Source: Mycolicibacterium psychrotolerans
GTDB taxonomy: Bacteria; Actinomycetota; Actinomycetes; Mycobacteriales; Mycobacteriaceae
Direction of reading: 5' to 3'
Length of the DNA stretch: 64,000 nucleotides
Assembly (NCBI RefSeq): GCF_010729305.1
Contig: NZ_AP022574.1
Location: forward strand, 4,030,001-4,094,000
Positions within the stretch are counted from its first letter, which is position 1. Every line of letters begins with the position of its first letter. Of this stretch, positions 1 to 10,409 are shown piece after piece. The notes under the pieces are model-generated. The model was not told the DNA's origin and searched no databases. It was given only the letters and a program-made list of their open reading frames with translations. Made by a program: the position numbers and the translations under genes.

Positions 1-672
1 GCGAGGGTAGAGCAAACGGATGGCGCCAGCGAGTTCGCGGGCGGCGGCCTTGGCCTCGACCGCGTGCTCGCCGTCGGCCTTGTTCACCACGACGACGTCG
101 GCGAGTTCGAGTACGCCCTTTTTGATGCCCTGCAGCGAGTCGCCCGTGCGGGCCAGGGTCAGGAACACGAACGTGTCGACCATGTTGGCGACCGTCACCT
201 CGGACTGCCCCACCCCGACCGTCTCGACGAGGATGACGTCGTAGCCCGCCGCCTCGAGCAGCACGATGGTCTCGCGGGTGGCCTTCGCGACGCCGCCGAG
301 CGTGCCCGAGGTCGGCGACGGCCGGATGTAGGCGTCGGGGTGCACCGCGAGCCGGGCCATCCGGGTCTTGTCACCGAGGATCGACCCGCCGGTGCGCGTG
401 GAGGACGGGTCCACGGCCAGCACCGCGACGCGGTGCCCCTGGTCGATCAGGGACATCCCGAGCGCCTCGATGGTGGTCGACTTCCCGACGCCGGGGACAC
501 CGGTGATGCCGACGTGGACCGCCCGGCCCGCGTCGGGCATCAGCTCCAGCAGCAGCTCCTGAGCCTGCTGCCGGTGATCGGCACGGGTCGACTCGACCAG
601 CGTGATCGCCCGCGCCAGCGCGGAGCGGTCACCGCCGCGCAGTGCGGACGCAAGCTCGACCGGACGGCTCAT
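1..672 (-). CDS. meaB: MeaB GTPase, methylmalonyl-CoA mutase chaperone (3' end cut by window)
   Basis: G3E-family GTPase that loads and protects adenosylcobalamin on methylmalonyl-CoA mutase. The first 224 codons are visible, reading from ATG at 672, and the rest lies left of the window. The P-loop GVPGVGKST is at residues 58-66. It is followed by VDPSSTRTGGSILGDKTRM, the Switch-type segment typical of MeaB/ArgK, then by LVETVGVGQSE and the NKAD nucleotide-specificity motif. The start codon directly abuts the mutB stop (TAGATG), so the gene is the last member of the mutA-mutB-meaB operon. Identity is firm; the C-terminal dimerisation region cannot be assessed. Confidence 0.95.
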   Translation of the reverse strand, partial: MSRPVELASALRGGDRSALARAITLVESTRADHRQQAQELLLELMPDAGRAVHVGITGVPGVGKSTTIEALGMSLIDQGHRVAVLAVDPSSTRTGGSILGDKTRMARLAVHPDAYIRPSPTSGTLGGVAKATRETIVLLEAAGYDVILVETVGVGQSEVTVANMVDTFVFLTLARTGDSLQGIKKGVLELADVVVVNKADGEHAVEAKAAARELAGAIRLLYPR

Positions 673-2964
<2,292 letters not shown>

Positions 2965-2965
2965 G

Positions 2966-4810
2966 TCATGCCCCCAATCGGGTCAGCAGATCCGACAGCA
3001 CGGACACCGCGTCGATCTTCGCGGTCACGTAGCCGTCGGGCTTCGGATCAGCCTCGGCGACCGCCTTTTCCGGCCCGGCAAGGAGGATGTGTCGCACCCC
3101 GGCCGCCCGGGCTGCGGTGACGACGTCGGCCACCTCCCCGCCGTAGCGGGCGTCCGTACCGCAGATGACGGCGACCTCCGCGCCGCCGGCCGCCGACACC
3201 GCGGCGTCGACCCCGGCGGCGTCGAGCGGTCCGGGGTTGACGGTCTCGATACCGCCGGAGGCGAGCAGGTTCGTCGCGAACGTCGCGCGGATGTTGTGCT
3301 CGGCCAACGGGCCCAGCGGCAGCAGCAGCGCGGCGGGCCTGGCGCCGGTCTTCTCCAGGTGGGCGTCCGAGCGGTTGCGCAACGCTTCGAAGTCCGCCGC
3401 GTAGCGACGCACGGTCGGCAGCGGATCGCCCTGCGGGAGCGGGATTTCGGCGAGGTCGGGGAACTCGTTGACGCCGGTGATTGCGGTACGCCGGTGCGCG
3501 ATGTCCACGGCGCGGCGCCCGGCCACCTCGGCGATGCGGTCGCGTACGTGCTCGCGGGCGGCCTGGAAACCGCCGGCGGCCTCGATCTCCTGGAAGTTCG
3601 TCCACGCGGCGTCGGCCAGCCGGGAGGTGAGATCCTCGACGAACCAGGATCCGCCCGCTGGGTCGAGAACCCGGCCCAGGTGGGACTCCTCGAGCAGCAG
3701 CAGCTGCGTGTTGCGGGCGATCCGCCGCGCGAAACTGCGTGCGGTGCCGGGGAATCCGCCGTCGATGGCGACGTCGAACGGGTGCACGAGCACGGTGTCC
3801 GCGCCGCCCACCCCCGCTGCGAAGGCGGCCACCGTGGTGCGCAGCATGTTCACCCACGGATCGCGCTGGGCCATCATCGGCAGCGAGGTGGCCGCGTGCA
3901 GGGTCGCCGCACCAGCCTCGGGGGCGCCGGCCACCTCGGCGACCCGGGCCCAGAGTCGGCGTGCCGCACGCAGTTTCGCGATCGTCATGAACTGGTCGTC
4001 GTCGGCGGCGAACCGGAAGCTGATCTGCCGCAGCGCCGCGGTGGTGGACAGGCCCGCCTCGAGCAATGCGCGCAGGTAGTCCACCCCGGCAGCGATCGCG
4101 GCACCGAGCTCCCATGAGGCGTTCGCACCCAGGTCGTGCAGCGCCGGCCCATCGACGGTGACGGTCCGGACGTGCCCGTCGAAGCCGGCCGCCTTCTCGG
4201 CGATCGCGGTCACGTCGGCGAGCGCGGGCGCCGGCCGCCCGGTCAGCGGGGCGGTCAGCGGGTCGCCGCCCAGATCCACCGACAGCCGGGAGCGCTGGTC
4301 GTCGTCGAGGCCGTCGAGCAGCGCCAGCAACGCCTCGGCGGCCGCGCGGTACACCTGCCCGTCGCCGGCCACCTCCACCACGATCGGCACCAGATCGAGA
4401 TACACCCCGTCGAGCACGGGACCCATGGCGTCCGGCGCGATCGCGCCGTCACCGATGCGCAATGCCAGCGCGCTGACCCCTTCGGTCAGGCTCAGCAGCA
4501 CCGCCCCGTTGACCTCGGCCACGGTGGCGTCACCGGCGGGGAACGCCTCGGCGACCTTCCAGCCCGACTTGACGTCGCGAAGCGCGTCGCCGCCGCGCAC
4601 GAACGGCCAGCTCCCGGGCAACGCCTGCTCGGGAATCTCGTCGGCGCCGGTGTACAGCGGCCGGATCGGGAAGCCCTCGTAGGTGTCGGAGTCCAGCAAC
4701 CGCTCGGGCTCGGCACCCAGCTCGGCCGGCTCGCGCCGGCTCGACTTGGCCAGCACGGTTGCCACCGCAGAGCGCCATTGGTCCACATCGGTGGGTGTCT
4801 GCACAGCCAT
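2966..4810 (-). CDS. mutA: Methylmalonyl-CoA mutase small subunit
   Basis: Non-catalytic partner that forms the MutAB heterodimer. The 614-residue protein is related to MutB throughout, with FVRGGDALRDVKSGW near the N-terminus, DPAGGSWFVEDLT in the barrel, and a C-terminal flavodoxin-like domain. That C-terminal domain lacks the DxHxxG cobalamin motif seen in MutB, which is the normal signature of the small subunit. It is the first gene of the operon. ATG at 4810 faces the divergent TVP38 gene across a short gap, so the promoter should lie at about 4811-4878. No clear regulator site was recognised there. Confidence 0.95.
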   Translation of the reverse strand: MAVQTPTDVDQWRSAVATVLAKSSRREPAELGAEPERLLDSDTYEGFPIRPLYTGADEIPEQALPGSWPFVRGGDALRDVKSGWKVAEAFPAGDATVAEVNGAVLLSLTEGVSALALRIGDGAIAPDAMGPVLDGVYLDLVPIVVEVAGDGQVYRAAAEALLALLDGLDDDQRSRLSVDLGGDPLTAPLTGRPAPALADVTAIAEKAAGFDGHVRTVTVDGPALHDLGANASWELGAAIAAGVDYLRALLEAGLSTTAALRQISFRFAADDDQFMTIAKLRAARRLWARVAEVAGAPEAGAATLHAATSLPMMAQRDPWVNMLRTTVAAFAAGVGGADTVLVHPFDVAIDGGFPGTARSFARRIARNTQLLLLEESHLGRVLDPAGGSWFVEDLTSRLADAAWTNFQEIEAAGGFQAAREHVRDRIAEVAGRRAVDIAHRRTAITGVNEFPDLAEIPLPQGDPLPTVRRYAADFEALRNRSDAHLEKTGARPAALLLPLGPLAEHNIRATFATNLLASGGIETVNPGPLDAAGVDAAVSAAGGAEVAVICGTDARYGGEVADVVTAARAAGVRHILLAGPEKAVAEADPKPDGYVTAKIDAVSVLSDLLTRLGA

Positions 4811-4864
4811 CAGGCTAAATGATGTCCGTCACGTCGGTGTCGCGAGGTGATCTGGCCGTGCCCG

Positions 4865-4870
4865 TACTGT
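4865..4870 (+). promoter_or_regulatory. Putative -10 box (TACTGT) for the TVP38 gene
   Basis: TACTGT fits the mycobacterial TANNNT -10 pattern and ends 8 bases before GTG 4879. This would place the transcription start at or next to the codon. It supports GTG 4879 over the upstream ATG codons at 4819 and 4822, which would sit inside the promoter. Confidence 0.4.
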
Positions 4871-4878
4871 GGGGAGTC

Positions 4879-5652
4879 GTGAAACCCGTCGTCAGCGCGT
4901 TGCGCGCCGTGCCGGCCACGGTGCTCGCGACCCTGCGGACGGTGCCTCCCGCCCGGTTGGCGGCCATGCTGATCACGATTGTGATTCTCGTCGCAGTCGC
5001 ACTTGCGGTGCCCCTGCCCACTGCGGTGCAGCTGCGCGACTGGGCGACGTCCGTCGGACCCTGGTTCCCGCTGGCGTTCCTGGCCGCGCACGTCGTCGTC
5101 ACCGTGTTCCCTTTCCCGCGAACGGCATTCACGCTGGCGGCCGGGCTGCTGTTCGGCCCGTACCTCGGCATCCCGATCGCGGTGGTGGCGAGCACGCTGA
5201 GCGCGGTCCTCGCGGTTCTGCTCGTCCGTGCGGCGGGCTGGCAGCTCAGCAGGCTGGTCAGCCATCCGAAGGTGGACGCGCTCGACACCCGGCTGCGCGA
5301 GCGCGGCTGGGTCGCCGTGATGGCGATGCGCATGATCCCCGCCGTGCCGTTCTCGGTCCTCAACTACGCCGCGGGCGCATCGGCGGTGCGGCTGCTGCCC
5401 TACACACTGGCCACGGTCGCGGGCCTGCTGCCCGGCACCGCCGCCGTCGTCATCCTCGGCGACGCGCTGACCGGAAACGTCAGCCCGCTGCTGTTCGTGG
5501 TGTCGCTGTGCACCGCCGCGCTCGGGGTGGCCGGCCTCATCTACGAGGTGCGGACGCATCGGCGCACGGCGGACCGTGCACCGTCATCGCCCCGAACAGC
5601 GCCAGCAGCGACGACGCCGCCGCCAGCCCCGGACTCCAATCCTTCGCCCTGA
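4879..5652 (+). CDS. TVP38/TMEM64 (VTT domain) membrane protein
   Basis: Polytopic membrane protein of the TVP38/TMEM64/DedA-like VTT family; the substrate is unknown and lipid scrambling or transport roles are proposed for relatives. From GTG 4879 it has 257 residues with a first hydrophobic segment at about 26-45. The conserved VTT core contains FPFPRTAFTLAAGLLFGPYL and RMIPAVPFSVLNYAAGAS. In M. tuberculosis a homologue (Rv1491c) also sits beside mutA. The last 30 or so residues are a Pro/Ala/Thr-rich tail encoded antisense to the doxX gene, a convergent overlap of 116 bases, so that tail may be functionally unimportant. An ATG at 4819 in the same frame is a less likely start. Confidence 0.85.
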   Translation: MKPVVSALRAVPATVLATLRTVPPARLAAMLITIVILVAVALAVPLPTAVQLRDWATSVGPWFPLAFLAAHVVVTVFPFPRTAFTLAAGLLFGPYLGIPIAVVASTLSAVLAVLLVRAAGWQLSRLVSHPKVDALDTRLRERGWVAVMAMRMIPAVPFSVLNYAAGASAVRLLPYTLATVAGLLPGTAAVVILGDALTGNVSPLLFVVSLCTAALGVAGLIYEVRTHRRTADRAPSSPRTAPAATTPPPAPDSNPSP

Positions 5653-5923
5653 TGTGCGCCGAGACGGCGAGCGTGAAGTACACCGTCAGCATGAAGGTGG
5701 TCAGCCGGGCGAGTGCCGGGAACCGGTAGACCCCCAGCAGCCCCACCGCCGAGGCTCCTTTGACCACCGGCAACACCGGACGCAGTTCTTCGGCGAGGCC
5801 GACGTCGTCGAGTGCCTTGCGGACCGGCGCGATGGGTCCGATGCACGCCAGCGCATCACCGGCCTGCATCGCGGCGAGCACCGCGTAGGTGCGCCGGGAG
5901 CCGAGCAGGCCTGCCGCGCTCAT
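5537..5923 (-). CDS. DoxX-like small membrane protein
   Basis: A 128-residue protein with four predicted hydrophobic stretches, resembling the DoxX-like family (VVKGASAVGLLGVYRFPALARLTTFML is split here across two helices). Function is not established; some actinobacterial relatives act with superoxide dismutase or thiol systems. It starts three bases after the SPFH gene stop and so is the third gene of the nfeD-SPFH-doxX operon. Its 3' end overlaps the convergent TVP38 gene by 116 bases. Confidence 0.75.
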   Translation of the reverse strand: MSAAGLLGSRRTYAVLAAMQAGDALACIGPIAPVRKALDDVGLAEELRPVLPVVKGASAVGLLGVYRFPALARLTTFMLTVYFTLAVSAHIRAKDWSPGLAAASSLLALFGAMTVHGPPCADASAPRR

Positions 5924-5926
5924 CGT

Positions 5927-7147
5927 CTACTCCGCGGCGCCGTGCCGCGGCGCCGCCGCCGGCGGTTGCGTGTAGTCGGTCGCAGGGGGCTGCGCCTGCT
6001 GGGACAGTGGCGGGTATTGCGGCGGTGCGTCCAGCGAGCCGGCCACCGGGGTGCGCGCCTCGGCGACCGCCTGCGCGACGGCCTGCGCGATCTCCGGATC
6101 GGTCTGGGTGTTGAACCACTCGGCCACCTCGGCGGAGTCGTCCTCCGGTGCGGGCAGGTCCTCCTCCACCGGGGAGGGGGTGTATCGGAAGACGCCGTCG
6201 GAGCCGGGTGCGCCGAGCATCTTGGTGAAGCCCTCCAGCGCGGAGCCGAAATCGCTTGGCACCAGCCACACCTTGTTGGCCTCGCCCTTGGCCATCTGCG
6301 GCAGCGTCTGCAGGTACTGGTACGCCAGCATCTCGGGAGTGGGGCGGCCCCGCTTGATCGCGGCGAACGTCTTCTCGATGGCCTTGGCCTGGCCCTGCGC
6401 CTGCAGGTACTGCGCGGCGCGTTCACCCTGGGCGCGCAGCATCCGGGACTGCCGGTCGGCCTCGGCGGCGAGGATCGCGGCCTGCTTGGCCCCCTCGGCC
6501 GCGAGGATCTGCGCCTGCTTCTGGCCTTCGGCCTGCTTGATCGACGCCTCCCGGTTGCCTTCCGCGGTGAGGATCATCGCCCGCTTCTCGCGGTCGGCGC
6601 GCATCTGCTTCTCCATCGAGTCCTGGATGGACGGCGGCGGATCGATGCTGCGCAGCTCCACCCGCGCCACCCGCAGACCCCATCGGCCGGTGGCCTCGTC
6701 GAGCACCCCGCGCAGCTGCCCGTTGATCGAGTCCCGCGAGGTCAGGGTCTGCTCGAGCGTCATGCCGCCCACGACGTTGCGCAGCGTCGTGGTGGTCAGC
6801 TGTTCGACACCGACGATGTAGTTGCTGATCTGGTACACGGCGGCCTGCGGGTTGGTGACCTGGAAGTACACCACCGTGTCGATGTTGACCGTCAGGTTGT
6901 CCTCGGTGATCACCGGCTGGGGCGGGAACGACACCACCCGTTCTCGCAGATCCACCCGCGCGCGGATCTTGTCCACGAACGGCAACAGCAGCGTCAGCTG
7001 ACCCGACACCGTCTTGCTGTAGCGGCCGAGCCGCTCGATCACCGCGGCCTCCGCCTGCGGGATCAGCGCCACCGACTTCGCGACGATGATGATGGCGAAC
7101 ACCACCAGCACTCCGAGCAGGACCAGGCCTGCCACCGCACCTTCCAC
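5927..7147 (-). CDS. SPFH/band-7 (stomatin/prohibitin-like) membrane protein
   Basis: Membrane-anchored scaffold of the SPFH family, 406 residues, homologous to Rv1488. A single N-terminal transmembrane segment lies at about residues 5-25, followed by the band-7 domain with EAAVIERLGRYSKTVSGQL and VDLRERVVSFPPQPVITEDN. A long Ala/Glu/Lys/Gln-rich coiled coil follows, at roughly residues 190-260. The tail is low-complexity and Pro/Gln/Ala-rich. GTG 7147 is chosen because GAGGAG lies 6 bases upstream and the NfeD gene ends just before it; the open frame extends further upstream only through nfeD in another frame. The NfeD-SPFH pairing is classical and points to membrane microdomain organisation. 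Confidence 0.9.
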   Translation of the reverse strand: MEGAVAGLVLLGVLVVFAIIIVAKSVALIPQAEAAVIERLGRYSKTVSGQLTLLLPFVDKIRARVDLRERVVSFPPQPVITEDNLTVNIDTVVYFQVTNPQAAVYQISNYIVGVEQLTTTTLRNVVGGMTLEQTLTSRDSINGQLRGVLDEATGRWGLRVARVELRSIDPPPSIQDSMEKQMRADREKRAMILTAEGNREASIKQAEGQKQAQILAAEGAKQAAILAAEADRQSRMLRAQGERAAQYLQAQGQAKAIEKTFAAIKRGRPTPEMLAYQYLQTLPQMAKGEANKVWLVPSDFGSALEGFTKMLGAPGSDGVFRYTPSPVEEDLPAPEDDSAEVAEWFNTQTDPEIAQAVAQAVAEARTPVAGSLDAPPQYPPLSQQAQPPATDYTQPPAAAPRHGAAE

Positions 7148-7161
7148 CGGGGACTCCTCAC

Positions 7162-7596
7162 TCAGACGATCTTGGACACGACCGCGGTGGCTCCGTCGAT
7201 GTGCACGACGGTCACGTGGTCGCCAGGTTCGTAGACATCGTTCTCGTTGTAGGGCCGCGCCGTCCAGATCTCGCCGTCGAGCTTGACCTGGCCCGCGTGC
7301 CGGGCGACCTGGTCCAGCACCAGCGCACTCTTGCCCTCCAGCGCCCTGACCGGCTCGGGCAGCCCGGTGCCGGCGTTCATCCTGCGCCGCAGCGCCGGGC
7401 GCACCCCGACCAGCAGCAGCAACGCCACCACCAGGAAGACCAGCCCGTCGGCCCACACCGGCCAGTCCAGCAGCCAACTCGATCCGGCGGCCGCGAGCGC
7501 GCCACCGCTGAGCATCAGCAGGAACAGGTCGCCGGTCAGCGCCTCGGCCCCGGCCAACGCCAATGCTGCGATCAGCCAGATCAGCGGTACGGGCAT
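7162..7596 (-). CDS. NfeD-like membrane protein
   Basis: A 144-residue short NfeD protein, the usual operon partner of SPFH proteins; the homologue in M. tuberculosis is Rv1487. The N-terminal half has three hydrophobic segments (about residues 5-25, 28-45 and 48-66). The C-terminal half, from about residue 80, is the soluble OB-fold domain ending in HVTVVHIDGATAVVSKIV. It lacks the serine-protease domain of long NfeD proteins. The start ATG 7596 has no Shine-Dalgarno sequence but a TAGGCT box six bases upstream, suggesting a leaderless mRNA. Confidence 0.88.
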   Translation of the reverse strand: MPVPLIWLIAALALAGAEALTGDLFLLMLSGGALAAAGSSWLLDWPVWADGLVFLVVALLLLVGVRPALRRRMNAGTGLPEPVRALEGKSALVLDQVARHAGQVKLDGEIWTARPYNENDVYEPGDHVTVVHIDGATAVVSKIV

Positions 7597-7602
7597 GGCG
7601 CC

Positions 7603-7608
7603 AGCCTA
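7603..7608 (-). promoter_or_regulatory. Putative -10 box (TAGGCT) for nfeD-SPFH-doxX
   Basis: TAGGCT on the minus strand is followed by six bases (GGCGCC) and the nfeD ATG. This is the spacing expected for a leaderless transcript. No purine-rich ribosome binding site is present. Confidence 0.45.
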
Positions 7609-7640
7609 GCGCGCAGGTCCCCTCGCGAGCGGCTAACAAC

Positions 7641-7646
7641 TACACT
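7641..7646 (+). promoter_or_regulatory. Putative -10 box (TACACT) for the Rv1486c-like gene
   Basis: TACACT lies nine bases before ATG 7656 in the 59-base divergent gap with nfeD. It would give a leader of only a few bases at most. Confidence 0.4.
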
Positions 7647-7655
7647 GCAGCCATC

Positions 7656-8522
7656 ATGTGGTGTCCCAGTGTTTCGCTGTCGGTGTGGGCCAACTCCTGG
7701 CTGGCCGGCGCTGCTGCGCCCGACGACGTCCTGGATGCGTTATCCCAATGGACGCCAACGCATTCGGTGACGGCTTACGATTCCGTCGCCGCCGAGCGGA
7801 CCGGGCTGCCGTGGCCGGATCTGGACAATGCCGGAGCGATGTCACTGCTGCAGACGATGCGCACGGTGGCCCGCGCGGCCGGGGTGCAGCCTTCGATCGC
7901 CCTCGCGTTGCCGGTGCCCGGCGACGTCCGCGGCCTGCCACCGGGAACCCAGTTCGGGCGCGACGCGATCGCGGCGGGCGAGGCGATCATCGTCGGGGAC
8001 GCCGGCGCCGCGATCGGTATGGTCCCCGACTTCGAATACCCGGACGACTATGCGGACTCCCCCGACGGCGACGACTACGAGTTCGAGCCCGAACTGTGCG
8101 GATTGTCCTGGACGGTCTATTCGCTCGATAAACTGCCGGTGACCGCCCCCAGCGATCTCGGCGGCGCCGAGTACACGCTGCGCGACGCGGTGCGCTCGGC
8201 CGCCGACGCACTCGGTGCGCTGCGGGCCGGAGCGTCGGGCGCCGACGTCGCCGATCCGCGCAGGCTCGTCGAGCAGGTTCTCGAACCGACTCGGGCGCAC
8301 CGCATCCCCGATCACGCCCCGGTGCGTGCGGTACGGGTGCTCGAGAACGCCGCGCACGTGGACGCGATCATCACCGTCAGCTCGGGACTGATCCCGATCG
8401 GTCTGCAGAGCTCCTCTGAGGTTCAGCTCGCCAGCGACGCCCTGCGCCCGTTGGCCGGGGTGGTCCGTTCGGCGCGACTGGCCGCCGTGGACGCGATCCT
8501 GCAGTCCGCCTGGCGGGGTTAG
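7656..8522 (+). CDS. Conserved mycobacterial hypothetical (Rv1486c-like)
   Basis: A 288-residue soluble protein of unknown function. From ATG 7656 its length equals that of the M. tuberculosis homologue Rv1486c as I recall it. No catalytic motif was recognised. There is an acidic stretch (PDDYADSPDGDDYEFEPE) at about residue 130 and an Ala-rich helical C-terminal half. It has no signal peptide or membrane segment. It is divergent from nfeD, and its stop overlaps the end of the convergent ferrochelatase gene by 4 bases. The longer open frame from 7563 has no supported start. Confidence 0.8.
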   Translation: MWCPSVSLSVWANSWLAGAAAPDDVLDALSQWTPTHSVTAYDSVAAERTGLPWPDLDNAGAMSLLQTMRTVARAAGVQPSIALALPVPGDVRGLPPGTQFGRDAIAAGEAIIVGDAGAAIGMVPDFEYPDDYADSPDGDDYEFEPELCGLSWTVYSLDKLPVTAPSDLGGAEYTLRDAVRSAADALGALRAGASGADVADPRRLVEQVLEPTRAHRIPDHAPVRAVRVLENAAHVDAIITVSSGLIPIGLQSSSEVQLASDALRPLAGVVRSARLAAVDAILQSAWRG

Positions 8523-9556
8523 GAACTGCTGCACGCAGCGGTGCACAGCGCGCCGTTGACGCTGCAGCCGTAGCCCGGCACCGGGTCGGGGCCGTCGACA
8601 CGGGCCGCGGGCAACCCGCGCTGCAGTTCGTCCATCAGATCGACTGCCAGCCGGGCGAATCCGGGGCTGCTGTTCGGTGTCGACGCGCGCGCCAGGGCGA
8701 TCCCCGCCTCGGCGGCCTGCTCGGCCAGTTCGGTGTCGAGATCCCACACCACCTCGATGTGGTCGGCGACGAAACCCACCGGGCAGACGATCACCGCCTT
8801 CGACCCGTCGCGCGCCAGTGCGTCGAGGTGATCGCCCACATCGGGCTCCAGCCACGGCACCTGCGGCGGGCCCGACCGGGACTGCCACACCTGGTCGAAG
8901 TCCTGGTAGCCGGCCGCGGCAGCGACGAGTCGCGAGGTGTAGCCGACCTGACGTTCGTAGAGGTCCGGGCCGCACCGAGACGCGGCGCGCAGCGGAATCG
9001 AGTGCGCGGTGAACACCAGGCGGGCCTCATCGCGCAGTTTCTCCGGCAGGGTCGCCGCGGCGTCGCGGATCGCGTCGGCGAACATCGCGATCAGCAGCGG
9101 GTGGTCGAAGTACTGGCGAAGCTTCGTCAGTTCCGGCGCTTCCGGGCCGACGGCGGTGCGGGCCCGGGTGATGTCCTCCTGATACTGCGTGCAGCCCGAG
9201 TAGCCGCCCCACGCGGAGGTGGAGAACACCGCGGCCCGGCGAATACCGTTGTCGCGCATGTGCGCAACGGTGTCCTCGACGAAGGGTTCCCAGTTGCGGT
9301 TGCCGAAGTAGACCGGCACCTCCATGCCGCGCCGGGCCAGCTCGGCCTCGATCTGCACGATCAGGTCGCGATTGATCCCGTTGATCGGTGACACACCACC
9401 GAAATGCAGATAGTGCTCGGCGACGCTGGCCAACCGCTCGCGCGGGATACCCCGCCCCATGGTGACGTTCTCGAGGAACGGCATCACCTGCTCGGGCCCC
9501 TCGGGTCCGCCGAAGGACAGGAGCAGCAGCGCATCGAAAGCGCCGGCCGTAGTCAT
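8519..9556 (-). CDS. hemZ: Ferrochelatase (coproporphyrin III type)
   Basis: Inserts Fe2+ into the porphyrin; actinobacterial enzymes use coproporphyrin III in the coproporphyrin-dependent heme pathway (established family knowledge). The 345-residue protein starts LLLSFGGPEGPEQVMPFLEN and has STSAWGGYSGCTQY and VFTAHSIPLR, which carries the active-site His. The C-terminus GYGCSVNGALCTAACSSS supplies Cys331, Cys338 and Cys342. These are in the place of the [2Fe-2S] ligands described for mycobacterial ferrochelatase; Cys122 is a possible fourth. ATG 9556 has GAGG five bases upstream and lies just after inhA, giving the conserved fabG1-inhA-hemZ operon. Confidence 0.95.
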   Translation of the reverse strand: MTTAGAFDALLLLSFGGPEGPEQVMPFLENVTMGRGIPRERLASVAEHYLHFGGVSPINGINRDLIVQIEAELARRGMEVPVYFGNRNWEPFVEDTVAHMRDNGIRRAAVFSTSAWGGYSGCTQYQEDITRARTAVGPEAPELTKLRQYFDHPLLIAMFADAIRDAAATLPEKLRDEARLVFTAHSIPLRAASRCGPDLYERQVGYTSRLVAAAAGYQDFDQVWQSRSGPPQVPWLEPDVGDHLDALARDGSKAVIVCPVGFVADHIEVVWDLDTELAEQAAEAGIALARASTPNSSPGFARLAVDLMDELQRGLPAARVDGPDPVPGYGCSVNGALCTAACSSS

Positions 9557-9578
9557 TGGTTCCTCGCGCGAGCGCTCG

Positions 9579-10388
9579 TCACAGCAGCTGGGTGCTCGCT
9601 CCACCGTCGGCGAAGATCACGGTGCCCGTGGTGGCCGGCAGCCAGTCGGACAGCAGCGCGCACACGGTCCGCGCGACCGGAGTCGGATCCTTCATGTTCC
9701 ACCCCAGCGGTGCGCGCTGATCCCAGCCCTCCTCGAGCAGCTGCATCTGCGCGCCGGCCTCCTCGCCGAGCGCACCACCGACGATGGCGCTCATCGCCAA
9801 CGTCCGGATCGGGCCGGCAGCAACGAGATTGGAGCGCACCCCGACCTTACCCGCCTCGCGCGCGACGAATCGGTTCACCGACTCCAGCGCGCTCTTGGCG
9901 ACCGTCATCCAGTTGTAGGCCGGCATGGCCCGGGTCGGGTCGAAGTCCATGCCGACGATGCCGCCTCCGGGGTTCATGATCGGCAGCACGGCCTTGGCCA
10001 GCGACGCGTACGAGAAGGCGGAGATGTGGATGCCCTTGGCGACGTCCTCGTAGGGCGCGTCGAAGAAGGGGTTGATGCCCATGCCGGTCTGCGGCATGAA
10101 GCCGATGGAGTGCACCACACCGTCGAGCTTGTTGCCTTCACCGATCTCCGCGGTGACCCGATCGGCCAGCGAGTCGAGGTGCTCGGTGTTCTGCACGTCG
10201 AGCTCGATCAGCGGCGCCGGATTCGGCAGCCGGTCGGCGATGCGGCGGATGAGCTTCATCCGGTCGAACCCGGTCAGCACCAGCTCGGCGCCCGCCTCCT
10301 GCGCCACCTTGGCGATGTAGAACGCGATCGAGCTGTCGGTGATGATCCCCGTGACGAGGATCCGTTTTCCGTCGAGAAGGCCTGCCAT
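9579..10388 (-). CDS. inhA: NADH-dependent enoyl-ACP reductase InhA
   Basis: FAS-II enoyl reductase for mycolic acid elongation and the target of isoniazid-NAD and ethionamide adducts. It has 269 residues, identical in length to the M. tuberculosis enzyme. The cofactor motif GIITDSSIAFYIA includes Ile21. HSIGFMPQTGMG carries Ser94. The catalytic residues Tyr158 and Lys165 are in AYNWMTVAKSALESVN. Thr266 near the C-terminus matches the known phosphorylation position. The residues tied to classical target-site resistance (Ile21, Ser94) are wild type. ATG 10388 is preferred; a GTG two codons upstream is possible. It lies 21 bases downstream of fabG1. Confidence 0.97.
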   Translation of the reverse strand: MAGLLDGKRILVTGIITDSSIAFYIAKVAQEAGAELVLTGFDRMKLIRRIADRLPNPAPLIELDVQNTEHLDSLADRVTAEIGEGNKLDGVVHSIGFMPQTGMGINPFFDAPYEDVAKGIHISAFSYASLAKAVLPIMNPGGGIVGMDFDPTRAMPAYNWMTVAKSALESVNRFVAREAGKVGVRSNLVAAGPIRTLAMSAIVGGALGEEAGAQMQLLEEGWDQRAPLGWNMKDPTPVARTVCALLSDWLPATTGTVIFADGGASTQLL

Positions 10389-10409
10389 GTTCACCTGTCC
10401 TGTTCTGTC

